DNA of 31,850 nt from a bacterium (GCA_030428825.1 JAUIEL010000003.1:1-31850), one strand, 5' to 3'; counted from the first letter of the stretch, positions 7,513 through 16,218 are shown. Made by a program: numbers and translations. The notes: generated by a model not told the origin, from the letters alone.

Positions 7513-8669
7513 CCTCCGGCCGTCGCCGGCGCTTCGAAGAGGGCCCGGGTCAGGTTCACCTCACCCGCGAGCCCCCGCCACTCGATCTCATCCGCGAACG
7601 AGGGCCGCCGTTTCGTCCATTTGAGCACGGGATCGGCGGAACTTGTATCCAAATTATAGATGTCGTGGATGTTGTAGACGTTCTGGTGCTCGTCGTACTC
7701 CACTTCGCTGATGTGCGTGATCAGGCGCCGGCCGGTGTGGAGGCGCGCGGCCTGGATCACGAGATCGACGGCGAGTCCGATCTGGCGACGCAGCGCCACG
7801 ATCGGGAGACCGAGGTCCGCCATCATGCACATCGTCTCCAGACGCCCGCACGCTTGAGAGGGAGAATCGGCGTGCAGCGTCGCGAGGGAGCCTCGGTGCC
7901 CCGAGGTCATCGCCTGGATCATGTCGAGCGCTTCGCCGCGGCGGACCTCGCCGACCACGATCCGGTCCGGCCTCATGCGGAGGGAGGTCACGAACAGATC
8001 CCGAACGGTGATCTCTCCCCGGCCGTACGCGTCCTTCGGGCGGGCCTCCATCTGAACCACGTGCTGTTTCTGGACTTGGAGCTCGCGCGTGTCCTCGATG
8101 ACCACGATCCGCTGTCCGTCGTCGAACGCGGTCGACAAGATGTTCAGCAGGGTCGTCTTCCCCGAGCCCGTCCCGCCGCTCACGATGATGTTCTGCTCCC
8201 CCTTCACGCAGAGGAGCATGAACTCGAGCGCCTCCTCGGTGATCGCCCCCTTCTCGAGGAGGAAGTCCGGGGTGACCGCCTTCCGGAGGAACCGGCGGAT
8301 GTTCACCGAGGTCCCCCGGGCCGCCATCGGGTGGAGGACGATGCAGACGCGGGAACCGTCCGGGAGCCGTCCGTCGAGGATCGGCTCGTCCTGGTCGACC
8401 GCCTTCCCGACGAACTGGGCGATGTTCCGGGCGGCCGCGAGCAGGGCCGCCTCGTCCTCGAACGAGGCGTCGACCAGCTCGATGCGCCCGCCGCGCTCGA
8501 CGAAGATGTCCTTCGGGCCGTTGATCATGATCTCGGAGACCGACTCGTCCTCGAGGAGAGGGACGAGCGGCCCGAGAAAGAACTTCACTCCGGCATGAAA
8601 TGCTCGGGAACGACCGTCCTGGGTTTCCCCTTCAGCGGGTGCGTCGAGGGACAGTCCTTCGTCCGTCAT
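7509..8669 (-). CDS. cpaF: Tad/type IV secretion-family ATPase CpaF (TadA)
   Basis: The cytoplasmic hexameric ATPase that powers Flp pilus assembly. 386 residues from the ATG at 8669 (GGAGG about 9 bases upstream); the frame continues upstream but only over the secretin start region. Motifs: an N-terminal VSEIMINGPKDIFVERGGRIEL as in CpaF, then the Walker A GGTGSGKTT (about 161-170), the Asp-box-like IVVIEDTRELQ, the Walker B region RPDRIVVGEVRRGEALDMIQAM (about 230), and the His-box TSGHRGSLATLHADSP. CpaF proteins often carry ~70 extra N-terminal residues; here the N-terminal extension is short (about 25). First gene of the minus-strand Tad operon, transcribed away from the secretin. Confidence 0.96.
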   Translation of the reverse strand: MTDEGLSLDAPAEGETQDGRSRAFHAGVKFFLGPLVPLLEDESVSEIMINGPKDIFVERGGRIELVDASFEDEAALLAAARNIAQFVGKAVDQDEPILDGRLPDGSRVCIVLHPMAARGTSVNIRRFLRKAVTPDFLLEKGAITEEALEFMLLCVKGEQNIIVSGGTGSGKTTLLNILSTAFDDGQRIVVIEDTRELQVQKQHVVQMEARPKDAYGRGEITVRDLFVTSLRMRPDRIVVGEVRRGEALDMIQAMTSGHRGSLATLHADSPSQACGRLETMCMMADLGLPIVALRRQIGLAVDLVIQAARLHTGRRLITHISEVEYDEHQNVYNIHDIYNLDTSSADPVLKWTKRRPSFADEIEWRGLAGEVNLTRALFEAPATAGG

Positions 8670-8707
8670 CGGTGGTCCCCTCCCGGGGGCACGCCCCGGA
8701 TGCACGG

Positions 8708-8735
8708 TTGACCTCGGCCGACGCGAAGGTAGCCT
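8708..8735 (+). promoter_or_regulatory. Possible promoter for the secretin operon
   Basis: TTGACC (8708-8713), a 16-base spacer, and TAGCCT (8730-8735), in the 100-base gap between two divergent Tad operons. The match to a vegetative promoter is partial. The gap must also hold the promoter of the leftward operon, for which I found only weak candidates. A shared control region is inferred from the divergent arrangement. Confidence 0.35.
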
Positions 8736-8769
8736 CAGCGCAAATCCTTGACCAGGGGAATCTTGGGCG

Positions 8770-10905
8770 ATGAGAACGACACAGCTTCCGAGTGTGGGTG
8801 GAGTGGTGGTTCCGACGATCCTCGCCGGCTTCCTCCTGGCCGGATCGGCGTTCGGCCGACAGGAGGAGCCGGCCGATCCACAGGATCCGCAGCCGCCGAG
8901 GACGACGACCCTGAAGCTCCCGAACCTCGCCGTCGAGGTGCAGGAGGGCGAGGGGGAAGGTGGTGAGGCGCCCGCCGGGGCGCCGACGGCGACCTCGATG
9001 TCCGAGGTTCGTGTCTCGGAATACGACACCGTCGACATCATCGCCTTCAACGACGACATCGCGAACGTGCTGCAGAAGCTCGCGATCCAGGCGCGCCGCA
9101 ACATCGTGCCGAGCAAGCGGATCAACCAGCGCGTCAGCGCCACGATCTACGACGCGCCGCTGCCGATCGCGCTCGAGGCGTTGTTGAAGCCGAACGGGCT
9201 CGACTACATCGAGCGCGAGGACTTCATCTTCGTCTACACGCAGGCGGAGATGGCGGCGATGGGCGAGCGGCTCTTCTCCAGCCGCGTGATCCACCTCGAC
9301 TACGTCCGCGCCGAGGACGCGAAGGACTTCGCGTCGCCGCTCCTCTCACCGGAAGGGAAGATCGAGGCGACGCGCGACCTCGAGGCGGACGGCGGCGGCT
9401 CGGTCGCCGGCGAGGCCGCGGGCGGGATCGTCGCGCGCGACGAGGGGGTCTACACGCCGGACGTCGACGAGTTCGCGCTGGCGAACGCCGTGGTCGTCCA
9501 CGACTACACGGAGAACGTCAAGCGGATCGAGAAGTTCCTGTTGGAACTCGACGAGAAGCCGGCGCAGGTGCTGATCGAGGTGACGGTCGTCGAGGCCGCC
9601 CTGACCGAGGCGAACGCGTTCGGCATCGACTTCGCCATGATGAGCGGCGTCGACTTCAGCGAGTTCTTCAACTTCCCGGTCGGCGAGGTGCCGATCGGCA
9701 TCAAGACCGCGGTCGACGCCGAGACCGGCAACCTCGTGTCGCCGAACCTCCCGGACGGCGAGGCGTTCGGCATCAGCAACGCCGGCAACGCCGGCGAGGG
9801 TCCGGCCACCTTCCGGGCCGGCGGGATCATCGCCGACCAGATCGGGGTCTTCCTCCGCGCGCTCGACCAGGTGACCGACACCACCCTGCTCGGGAACCCG
9901 AAGGTCCTCGCCGTCAACCGCCAGGTCGCGAACGTCCTGGTCGGCGCGAAGGTCGGCTACCTCGAGACGACCGTCGTCGAGAACCAGGTGCTCCAGACCG
10001 TCGAGTTCATCGACACCGGCATCGCGCTCGACATCCGGCCGTTCATCCTGCGCGACGGGCGCGTCCGGATGGAGGTCATGCCGAAGGTCTCCGACGTCAC
10101 GTTCCGCGAGGTCGTCGGCATCAGCGGCCTGGTCCAGCAGATCCCGGACGAGCAGATCCAGACGCTCACCACGAACATCCTCCTCCCGCAGGGGCACACC
10201 GCCGTCCTCGGCGGCCTGTTCCGCGAGGACACGGTCTCGATGCGGAGCCAGGTCCCGGTCTTCGGCGACATCCCGCTCGCCGGCTGGGCGTTCCGCGGCC
10301 AGGACGAGACGACCGAGAAGTTCGAGGTGATCTTCCTGATCCGCGCCACGGTGATGGACGACGACGCGGTGATCGAGGACGGCCTGAAGGGGACCGAGTA
10401 CGCCGAGCGCGTGCGCGTCGGCACCCGCATCGGCCTCCTGCCGTGGAGCCGCGAGCGTCAGACGTCGAAGCTGAACCTGAAGGCGCAGCGCCTGGCGGAG
10501 CAGGGGCGGCTCGAGGCGGCGCTCTGGCACCTCCGCCGCTCGCTCGAGATGCATCCGCAGCAGCCCGAGGTGTTCCGGCTGTACGAGCAGCTCGCGACCG
10601 GCCCGCACTGGTGGCCGACGCGCAGCATGCTCGAGCGGTTCATCCACGACGAGCACGAGAAGACCTACGGCTCGACCGGGAACCGCGGCGGGATCGGCAC
10701 CATGCGGGTCTTCCAGCCCGAGGTGACGCCGGTCGACGTCGTCGAGGAGCGGATCGAGGCGCCGCCGGTCTCCGCCGCGCCGGCCCCGGTCGAGGTCGAG
10801 GTCGAGGGGACGCGGCCCGAGGCCGTCCCGACCCCGGCCGTCCCGGCGACGGAGACCGACCTCCCGGCCGACGTGTCGGAGGTCGACTCCGGGAGCGCTC
10901 CGTGA
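8770..10905 (+). CDS. Secretin (outer-membrane channel, GspD/CpaC superfamily)
   Basis: Forms the outer-membrane pore of a type II/Tad-like system. 711 residues. Signal peptide in residues 1-30 (VVVPTILAGFLLAGSAFG). STN/N0-like domain about 90-157 (NDDIANVLQKLAIQARRNIV ... PLPIALEALL), an N1-like segment about 170-265 (VIHLDYVRAEDAKDF and VVVHDYTENVKRIEKFL), and the secretin core about 267-527 with the hallmark VPVFGDIPLAGWAFR near 495-507. Unusually, after the core there is a TPR-like hairpin (LNLKAQRLAEQGRLEAALWHLRRSLEMHP, ~565-605) and a Pro/Val/Glu-rich tail to the end. No BON domain like that of CpaC is seen, so it may be closer to PilQ/GspD than to RcpA. It begins 101 bases from the divergent cpaF start and is followed by a GTGA overlap with the TPR lipoprotein gene. 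Confidence 0.93.
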   Translation: MRTTQLPSVGGVVVPTILAGFLLAGSAFGRQEEPADPQDPQPPRTTTLKLPNLAVEVQEGEGEGGEAPAGAPTATSMSEVRVSEYDTVDIIAFNDDIANVLQKLAIQARRNIVPSKRINQRVSATIYDAPLPIALEALLKPNGLDYIEREDFIFVYTQAEMAAMGERLFSSRVIHLDYVRAEDAKDFASPLLSPEGKIEATRDLEADGGGSVAGEAAGGIVARDEGVYTPDVDEFALANAVVVHDYTENVKRIEKFLLELDEKPAQVLIEVTVVEAALTEANAFGIDFAMMSGVDFSEFFNFPVGEVPIGIKTAVDAETGNLVSPNLPDGEAFGISNAGNAGEGPATFRAGGIIADQIGVFLRALDQVTDTTLLGNPKVLAVNRQVANVLVGAKVGYLETTVVENQVLQTVEFIDTGIALDIRPFILRDGRVRMEVMPKVSDVTFREVVGISGLVQQIPDEQIQTLTTNILLPQGHTAVLGGLFREDTVSMRSQVPVFGDIPLAGWAFRGQDETTEKFEVIFLIRATVMDDDAVIEDGLKGTEYAERVRVGTRIGLLPWSRERQTSKLNLKAQRLAEQGRLEAALWHLRRSLEMHPQQPEVFRLYEQLATGPHWWPTRSMLERFIHDEHEKTYGSTGNRGGIGTMRVFQPEVTPVDVVEERIEAPPVSAAPAPVEVEVEGTRPEAVPTPAVPATETDLPADVSEVDSGSAP

Positions 10906-12008
10906 ACCGGCCCGTCGGCCGTGCGCTCGGCCTGATCGGCCTGGCGCTCGCCGGCTGCACCGGGCACGGCGACCACGTCCAGGAAGGGCTCGACGCCGCC
11001 AACGAGAAGATGGCCCGGATGCGGGCCGCGGCCGACTACGACCTCGCGCGCCAGCAGTACCGCTCCGGCGAGCTGAAGACGGCGCTCGAGACGATCGATC
11101 GGGTCGTCGCCGCCGACGGTCGGGTCCCGCACGGGCACGTCCTGCGCGGCCGGATCCTGCTCGAGCACGGGCGGACGGAGGAGGCGCTCGGGGCGTTCGA
11201 CCGCGCGGTCGAGCTCGACCCGGAGGACTCGAAGACGCATTACCTCCGGGGCGTCGCCCTCGAACGCCTCGGTCGGCCCGACGACGCGTGCGAAGCGTTC
11301 GAGGGGGCGGTCGACCTCGACCCGACCTCGCACGAGTCGGTCCTCGCCGCGGCGGAGATCCTCGTCGAGCAGGGGCGGGAGGACGAGGCCCGCGCGCTGC
11401 TCGAGTCGCGCGAGGAGTACCGCTGGGTCGCCGGCTTCCGCCAGATGCTCGGCCACATGGCGATGATGCGCGGCGACGCCGAGCAGGCGACGATGAACTT
11501 CGGGGAGGCGGTGACGCTCGACCCCGACGACCTCTCGTTCCGCGAGGACCTGGCCCGCGCGCAGATCGTCGCGGGGCGGTACCGCGACGCCGAGTCGAAC
11601 CTCGCCATGCTGCGCCAGGACGACGCGATGGCCGTTCGCCGCGACCTGAAGCACCTGCACGCCGCCTGCCTTCTCGAGCTCGACGAGCCGGTCCAGGCCC
11701 GTTCGATCCTGTTCGACCTGACGCGCGGCGAGACCGGCAAGAACGACCTCGCCGCCTGGCGGAAGCTGGCGGACGTGGCGATGGTCCTCGACGACGAGGG
11801 GCTCCTCCGTCGCGTGGCTCGGCGCCTGATCGCGATCGCGCCGAGCGAGCCGCACGGGTACCTCACGTTCGCGCTCTGGCAGCGCCGTCAGGGGAACCTC
11901 GACGGCGCGATCGAGAGCGTCCGGGAGGCGAGGCTCCGCGCCGGGGACGACGACCTCCGGGTCGTGTCCGAGCTCGAGGAGCTCCTCGAGTCGCAGCGGG
12001 GTGCCTGA
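10902..12008 (+). CDS. TPR lipoprotein, TadD-like
   Basis: A 368-residue predicted outer-membrane lipoprotein. The GTG at 10902 overlaps the secretin stop as GTGA. Signal: ALGLIGLALAGC, a good lipobox with Cys at residue 18. Then tetratricopeptide repeats throughout: an N-terminal group (YDLARQQYRSGELKTALETIDRVV; HVLRGRILLEHGRTEEALGAFDRAVELDP; HYLRGVALERLGRPDDACEAFEGAVDLDP), a central group (MLGHMAMMRGDAEQATMNFGEAVTLDP), and further repeats to the end. TadD in known Tad systems is a TPR lipoprotein needed for secretin assembly; coupling to the secretin supports the same role. The start is certain from the lipobox position; assignment to TadD is by architecture and context, not by close sequence recognition. 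Confidence 0.9.
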   Translation: MNRPVGRALGLIGLALAGCTGHGDHVQEGLDAANEKMARMRAAADYDLARQQYRSGELKTALETIDRVVAADGRVPHGHVLRGRILLEHGRTEEALGAFDRAVELDPEDSKTHYLRGVALERLGRPDDACEAFEGAVDLDPTSHESVLAAAEILVEQGREDEARALLESREEYRWVAGFRQMLGHMAMMRGDAEQATMNFGEAVTLDPDDLSFREDLARAQIVAGRYRDAESNLAMLRQDDAMAVRRDLKHLHAACLLELDEPVQARSILFDLTRGETGKNDLAAWRKLADVAMVLDDEGLLRRVARRLIAIAPSEPHGYLTFALWQRRQGNLDGAIESVREARLRAGDDDLRVVSELEELLESQRGA

Positions 12009-13527
12009 GCGGAGCGTCCCCCGCTTCGTCGCGGAGGTCGGCGCGCCCTGGTTCGCGGTGATCTGCGTCACCGCGCTCCTCTCCGCGATCCTCCTCCACC
12101 ACAACCCGGCCGACCTCGACCTCTGGGCGAGGCTCGCCGTCGGGCGGCTGGTCGAGGCGACCGGCGACGTGCCGCGGATCGATCCGTTCGCGTTCACCCC
12201 GCGGAAGCCGGAGTGGATCGACCACGAGTGGCTGTCGGGCGTCGTGTTCGACCGGACGGCGCGGGCGTTCGGGGGCGCGGGGCTGACCGGGCTGAAGCTC
12301 CTCCTGATCGCGGCGACGTTCTCGCTGCTCGTCGCGGCGCGGGGGGACCGGCCGCCCGGCGGGCGAGTCCGGCTGGGGGTCCTGCTCCCCGCGGCCGTCC
12401 TCGCCGCGGACGCGTGGTCGAACACCGTCCGCTCGCACGCGTTCACCCTCCTCTTCGTCGCGGCCTTCGTCTGGCTGGTCGGGCGGTACGAGCGTGGGGG
12501 GACGGCGTGGTGGCTCGCGCCGCTCGTCCCGCTGACGTGGATCTGGGCGCAGCTCCACGGCGGCGTGCTGGTCGGGCTCGGCCTTCTCGGCGCGACCGCC
12601 GTCTGGACCGCCGTGCGCGACCGCCGGCGGGCCGGGCCGCCGATCCTCGTCACCGCGCTCGGAGCGGCCGCGCTGTTCGTCGGTCCTTACGGTCCGTCGT
12701 ACGTCCGCTTCCTCGCGCACGCGGTCACGATGGATCGGCCGGGGATCCGCGAGTGGGAGCCGCTGCCGCTCCTCTCCGAGGACGCGGTCGGACCGCTCGT
12801 CGTCGCCGGGCTGATCGTGATCGGGGGGCTCGTCGACCGCGCCGCGCGGCGGGCGGCCGGGCCGGGGATCCTGGTGCTCGCGCTCGCGGCGTTCTTCGCC
12901 GCGCGCCACCAGCGTCACGTGCCGATCTTCCTCCTCCTCGCGTACGTCCACGGCGCCGATCTGATCGTCGCCCCGTTCGCGCGGGTCGCGCGCTCCTTCC
13001 GATGGCCGAGCGGCGCGATCGAACGGGGGGCGGCCGCGGCGACGGGGCTGGCGACGCTCTTCCTCCTGTCGATGTCCGGCTCCATCTGGAGCCGCTCCGC
13101 GACCCCGGACGTCTCGTGGTACCCGGTCGACGCCTGCCGGTGGCTCCGGCGGGACGGGCCGGGAGGGCGGCTCCTCTGCGGGTTCAACGAGGGGAGCTTC
13201 GCGCTGTGGCGGCTCCACCCGCGGTACCTCGTGTCGCTCGACGGTCGGTACGAGGAGGTCTACCCCGAGTCGACCAAGGCGCTCGTGACCGACGCGCTCG
13301 ACCCGACGTCGCCGCGCCACGCCGCCGCGCTCGCCGCGGTCGCGCCCGACGCGATCCTGCTCCGCCGCGACGAGATCGAGGGAACGTTCGGGGCCGGCTG
13401 GGTCGTCGCCTACCGGGACGGGAGGTTCGACGTGCTCGTCCGCGCTCCGGCCCGAGGCGAACCCGCCGGCCCCGAGGAACTCGACGACGCGCCCGAGTCG
13501 CTCTGGGTCCCGCCGTCCGGCGAGTGA
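12001..13527 (+). CDS. Multi-pass membrane protein, GT-C-like hypothetical family
   Basis: A 508-residue protein with about ten hydrophobic segments in residues 15-360. The first external loop carries DLDLWARLAVGR followed by PRIDPFAFTP and WIDHEWLSGVVF. This D(L/P)DLW...G and W(V/I)xHxWL pattern marks a widespread uncharacterised membrane family in planctomycetes, acidobacteria and others, which resembles GT-C glycosyltransferases in layout. The C-terminal soluble part has LDGRYEEVYPE and a nucleotide-fold-like strand pattern. The GTG start overlaps the TPR gene stop by 8 bases, so the gene is translated with the Tad operon, though its link to the pilus is unclear. The last ~39 codons overlap the 3' end of the opposite-strand gene by 118 bases. 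The activity is unknown. Confidence 0.88.
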   Translation: MPERSVPRFVAEVGAPWFAVICVTALLSAILLHHNPADLDLWARLAVGRLVEATGDVPRIDPFAFTPRKPEWIDHEWLSGVVFDRTARAFGGAGLTGLKLLLIAATFSLLVAARGDRPPGGRVRLGVLLPAAVLAADAWSNTVRSHAFTLLFVAAFVWLVGRYERGGTAWWLAPLVPLTWIWAQLHGGVLVGLGLLGATAVWTAVRDRRRAGPPILVTALGAAALFVGPYGPSYVRFLAHAVTMDRPGIREWEPLPLLSEDAVGPLVVAGLIVIGGLVDRAARRAAGPGILVLALAAFFAARHQRHVPIFLLLAYVHGADLIVAPFARVARSFRWPSGAIERGAAAATGLATLFLLSMSGSIWSRSATPDVSWYPVDACRWLRRDGPGGRLLCGFNEGSFALWRLHPRYLVSLDGRYEEVYPESTKALVTDALDPTSPRHAAALAAVAPDAILLRRDEIEGTFGAGWVVAYRDGRFDVLVRAPARGEPAGPEELDDAPESLWVPPSGE

Positions 13528-14321
13528 CGCGCGACGAGGAGCGTCGCCAGCACCAGGTTCTCCCAGAAGAAGATCGAGAGGACGATGAGCGAGAGGAGGT
13601 GGAACGCCGCGATGCCGGCGAGCCACCCGAGCGCGAACCGGCGCGACAGGAGCACGACCGGCGACGCGATCTCGAGGAGCGTGACCAGCGGGAAGCCCCA
13701 CGCGAGCAGCCGCGGGAGGTGCGTCGAGTCCGCGAACGCCGCTCCGCACGCGAACGGGAGGTCGGTCTCCCAGCAGTCCCACGTCGCGTTCCGTGCCGCC
13801 CACCAGCGGAGGACGTCCGCGTCGAACACGTCCGGCGTCCCGTGCGCGAGGCGGTGCAGGCCGGTCAGCGCGTAGCCGAGCGTCAGCACGAGGAGGACCG
13901 CCGTCTCCGCCCGGCGCGGCGCGGCGCTCCCGACGGCCGAGAGGCCCGCGAGCGCGGCGGCGCCGAGGAGGAGCGCCGTCTCGGAGTGGCCGACGTAGCC
14001 GAACGACGACAGGAACGCCCGGTCGATCCAGAGCGGTACGAGCGGCAGGAGGAGCGCCGCGCCGCGGAGCCGGCCGAGCGCGGCGGCGAGACAGAGGAGC
14101 GCGGTGACCGCGCGGAGCCCGACGATCCCGGCCGGAGTCAGGAGCGCGTCGCGAGCGGAGTCGGGGAGGAGCGACAGCGGCAGGACCGGCGCCAGCAGGT
14201 CGGGCGGGAGCCGGCCGAGGTCCGGGGCTCCCTCGAGCGCCGCCTTCGCGCCGAGCAGCCCGAACACGACGCCCCGGAGGAGGGCGAGGCGGCGGGCGTC
14301 GCGTGTCCCGTCCGGCGTCAT
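13410..14321 (-). CDS. Multi-pass membrane protein, HTTM/DoxX-like
   Basis: A 303-residue protein with about seven hydrophobic helices in residues 12-265. The ATG at 14321 has GGAGGAGG 5 bases upstream and overlaps the stop of the preceding gene as ATGA. The pattern (charged/aromatic short loops such as FLSSFGYVGHSETALLL and AAFHLLSLIVLSIFFWENL) resembles the HTTM (vitamin K carboxylase-like) or DoxX-type membrane domains, but I cannot assign either firmly. Two Cys (W-D-C-W-E-T-D-L-P-F-A-C) lie in a predicted external loop and could form a disulfide. From ~residue 266 the sequence becomes a low-complexity Ser/Gly/Arg tail (SSSSS, GPAGSPRAG) that lies antisense to the end of the upstream + gene. 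Last gene of a five-gene operon. Confidence 0.8.
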   Translation of the reverse strand: MTPDGTRDARRLALLRGVVFGLLGAKAALEGAPDLGRLPPDLLAPVLPLSLLPDSARDALLTPAGIVGLRAVTALLCLAAALGRLRGAALLLPLVPLWIDRAFLSSFGYVGHSETALLLGAAALAGLSAVGSAAPRRAETAVLLVLTLGYALTGLHRLAHGTPDVFDADVLRWWAARNATWDCWETDLPFACGAAFADSTHLPRLLAWGFPLVTLLEIASPVVLLSRRFALGWLAGIAAFHLLSLIVLSIFFWENLVLATLLVARHSPDGGTQSDSGASSSSSGPAGSPRAGARTSTSNLPSR

Positions 14322-14854
14322 CGATCCTCCTCCCGCGGCCCGGCGGCGGTCAGGCGGAGGTCGGCCACCGGCTCGCCGGTCCGCACCGAGAGCCGCCGCG
14401 CGATCGCGTCGAGCGCCGCCGCCAGCCGTTCCGGTCGCGCGCGGAGGTTCCGGAGCGCGGCCTCGACGCGAAAGCCGTCCTCGCCGAACAGCTCGCGGAG
14501 CGACACCCGGCGGTCGGTGCCGCCCACGATCGCGCGGAGCTCGAGCGCGTCGATCGGCGCCGCCACGTCCGGCCGGGCGCCGTACATCTCCCAACGGACG
14601 AAGGGGAAGGTCGCCCGGGCGTCGCCGACGACCTGTCCGAGGAGGGAGGCGGCGAGGAGCCCCAGCACCACCGCCCGCTCGCCTCGCGTCCAGCGCCCGA
14701 ACCCGACGCGCGGGAGGACGACGAGGACGAGGAACGCGGCGAGCGCGAGCACCGAGGCGATCTCGACGCGGCCGCGACCGTCGGCGGCGATCGCGAACGG
14801 CAGGGTCGCCGCGAGGAGCGCGAGCGCGACGAAGAGGCGGAGCGGCGTCGTCAC
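14318..14854 (-). CDS. Small membrane protein, unrecognised
   Basis: A 178-residue protein, not recognised. Two or three hydrophobic segments in residues 1-75 (LFVALALLAATLPFAIA; VLALAAFLVLVVLP; AVVLGLLAASLLGQVV) are followed by a soluble C-terminal half, RWEMYGARPDVAAPIDALELRAIVGG and RVSLRELFGEDGFRVEAAL. The phrase 'FVRWEMYG' after a last membrane helix is seen in proteins paired with HTTM-like genes, so a partner role for the gene just downstream is plausible; this is inference. The GTG start overlaps the upstream stop as GTGA, and its stop overlaps the next start as ATGA, so both neighbours are translationally coupled. Confidence 0.85.
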   Translation of the reverse strand: MTTPLRLFVALALLAATLPFAIAADGRGRVEIASVLALAAFLVLVVLPRVGFGRWTRGERAVVLGLLAASLLGQVVGDARATFPFVRWEMYGARPDVAAPIDALELRAIVGGTDRRVSLRELFGEDGFRVEAALRNLRARPERLAAALDAIARRLSVRTGEPVADLRLTAAGPREEDR

Positions 14855-16218
14855 GTCGCCCGACGGTAGAGGAGCCAGGTCCAGCCGGACAGGCCGAAGT
14901 GGTCGTCGCGGCGGACGAGCACGTACGGGGTCCCGGCCGCGTCGACGAACCGATCGCCGACGTCGGGGCCGCCGGCGAAGACGTGGTGCAGACGGAACTC
15001 CGGCGGCGCTCCCGCTGCCGGATCGACGACCCGGAGCGCCGCGCCGCCCGGCCGGCGACGCGCGTGGTGTCGCACCACCGTCGCCCCGCGCGGCGCGAAG
15101 TCGAACGCGACGGTGACGTCCTCCGGCGTGCGGGACGTCCGGAGCATCGTCTCGATCACCGCCGTGGTCGGTCCCCGCCCGTGCTCGAGGAACTCGCGCA
15201 GGAAGAACGACTGGTGCAGGAGGAAGTACGCCGCGCCGAGCCCGACCGCGACCCGCCCGGCGAGCCCTCCCCGACGGAGGCCGTCCGCCCCGAGCTCGGC
15301 CAGCGCGAGGAGCGGCAGCGCGAGCGGCACGATGAAGTAGCGGGGTGGGACGTACTCGGCCCGCGCGACCGTCGCCGCGACCCAGGGGAGGAGGAGCGCG
15401 GCGACGTCGCCGGCGCGACGCGACGACCGGAGGGAGGCGAGCAGGAGGAGGCCGGCGGTCACGACCGCTCCCGGCCCGCCCGGGCGGGCGCCGACGAGCC
15501 AGGCGGTCGCGTCCGCGAACCCGCGCCCCGCCGGCAGCGGATCACCCCCCGCGACGGTCCAGTGCCGGAGGTCGACGACGAACAGCAGCGCGAGCACGGC
15601 GAGCGGGACGAGGAACGGGACGAGCGCGCGGCCGCGACGCGGTCCCGGACGGAGCAGGCGGTCGAGCGCGAGCGCCGCGAGCGCGAACGTGAACGTCAGG
15701 TGGCTCGCGACCCCGAGCGTCGCCGCGGCCGCGAACCCGATCGCGTCGCGACGGCGCCCGTCCGCGGCGAACCGCTCGAGCAGCCAGACGGACGCGAGGA
15801 GGAAGAAGATCGCCGGCGCGTATCCGCGCGCCTCCGAGCCGTAGTGGACGAACGGGTACGAGAGCGCCACGAGCGCGGCGGCGACGCCTCCCGCCGCGGC
15901 GCCGGCCCGTCGCCGCCCCGCGAGCCAGGCGGCGGGGACCGACAGCGCGCCGAGGACGATCGACGGCAGTCGGAGCGCCCACGCCGGTCGATCTTCGCCG
16001 AGCGCGCGAAGCCAGAGCGAGACGAGCCAGTGGTTGTTGTCGGAGCGGATCGAGGTGAGGACGGCGCGCCAGTCGTCGACCGCGAGGGCCCGCTCGAGCG
16101 ACCAGATCTCGTCGAGCCAGAGCGGGTCGAGCGCGCCGAGGGCCCTCAGGACGAGCGCGACGGTCGCGAGGAGGACGAGCAGGGCGACCGGGCCGACCGC
16201 GGGCGCCGCGCGGGTCAT
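14851..16218 (-). CDS. GT-C membrane glycosyltransferase, family 39/ArnT-like
   Basis: A 455-residue protein with ten to twelve hydrophobic helices in residues 10-330 and a soluble C-terminal domain of ~120 residues. The first external loop has the acidic GT-C motif PLWLDEIWSLERAL (Asp-Glu), followed by SDNNHWLVSLWLRAL, as in dolichyl- or polyprenyl-phosphate-sugar-dependent enzymes. A later loop carries SEARGYAPAIFFLLAS and the YVPPRYFIVPLALPLLALA segment, both typical. It is expected to transfer a sugar from a lipid-phosphate carrier on the outer face of the inner membrane. ATG at 16218 overlaps the upstream stop as ATGA and is preferred over a GTG at 16230. The donor may come from the family 2 transferase two genes upstream. 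Confidence 0.88.
   Translation of the reverse strand: MTRAAPAVGPVALLVLLATVALVLRALGALDPLWLDEIWSLERALAVDDWRAVLTSIRSDNNHWLVSLWLRALGEDRPAWALRLPSIVLGALSVPAAWLAGRRRAGAAAGGVAAALVALSYPFVHYGSEARGYAPAIFFLLASVWLLERFAADGRRRDAIGFAAAATLGVASHLTFTFALAALALDRLLRPGPRRGRALVPFLVPLAVLALLFVVDLRHWTVAGGDPLPAGRGFADATAWLVGARPGGPGAVVTAGLLLLASLRSSRRAGDVAALLLPWVAATVARAEYVPPRYFIVPLALPLLALAELGADGLRRGGLAGRVAVGLGAAYFLLHQSFFLREFLEHGRGPTTAVIETMLRTSRTPEDVTVAFDFAPRGATVVRHHARRRPGGAALRVVDPAAGAPPEFRLHHVFAGGPDVGDRFVDAAGTPYVLVRRDDHFGLSGWTWLLYRRAT

Noticed and set aside
12213..15116. Long open frame of ~967 codons on the + strand
   Set aside because: Arg/Pro/Ala-rich shadow caused by high GC; it crosses the real genes at 12001-13527 (other frame) and 13410-14854 (opposite strand).
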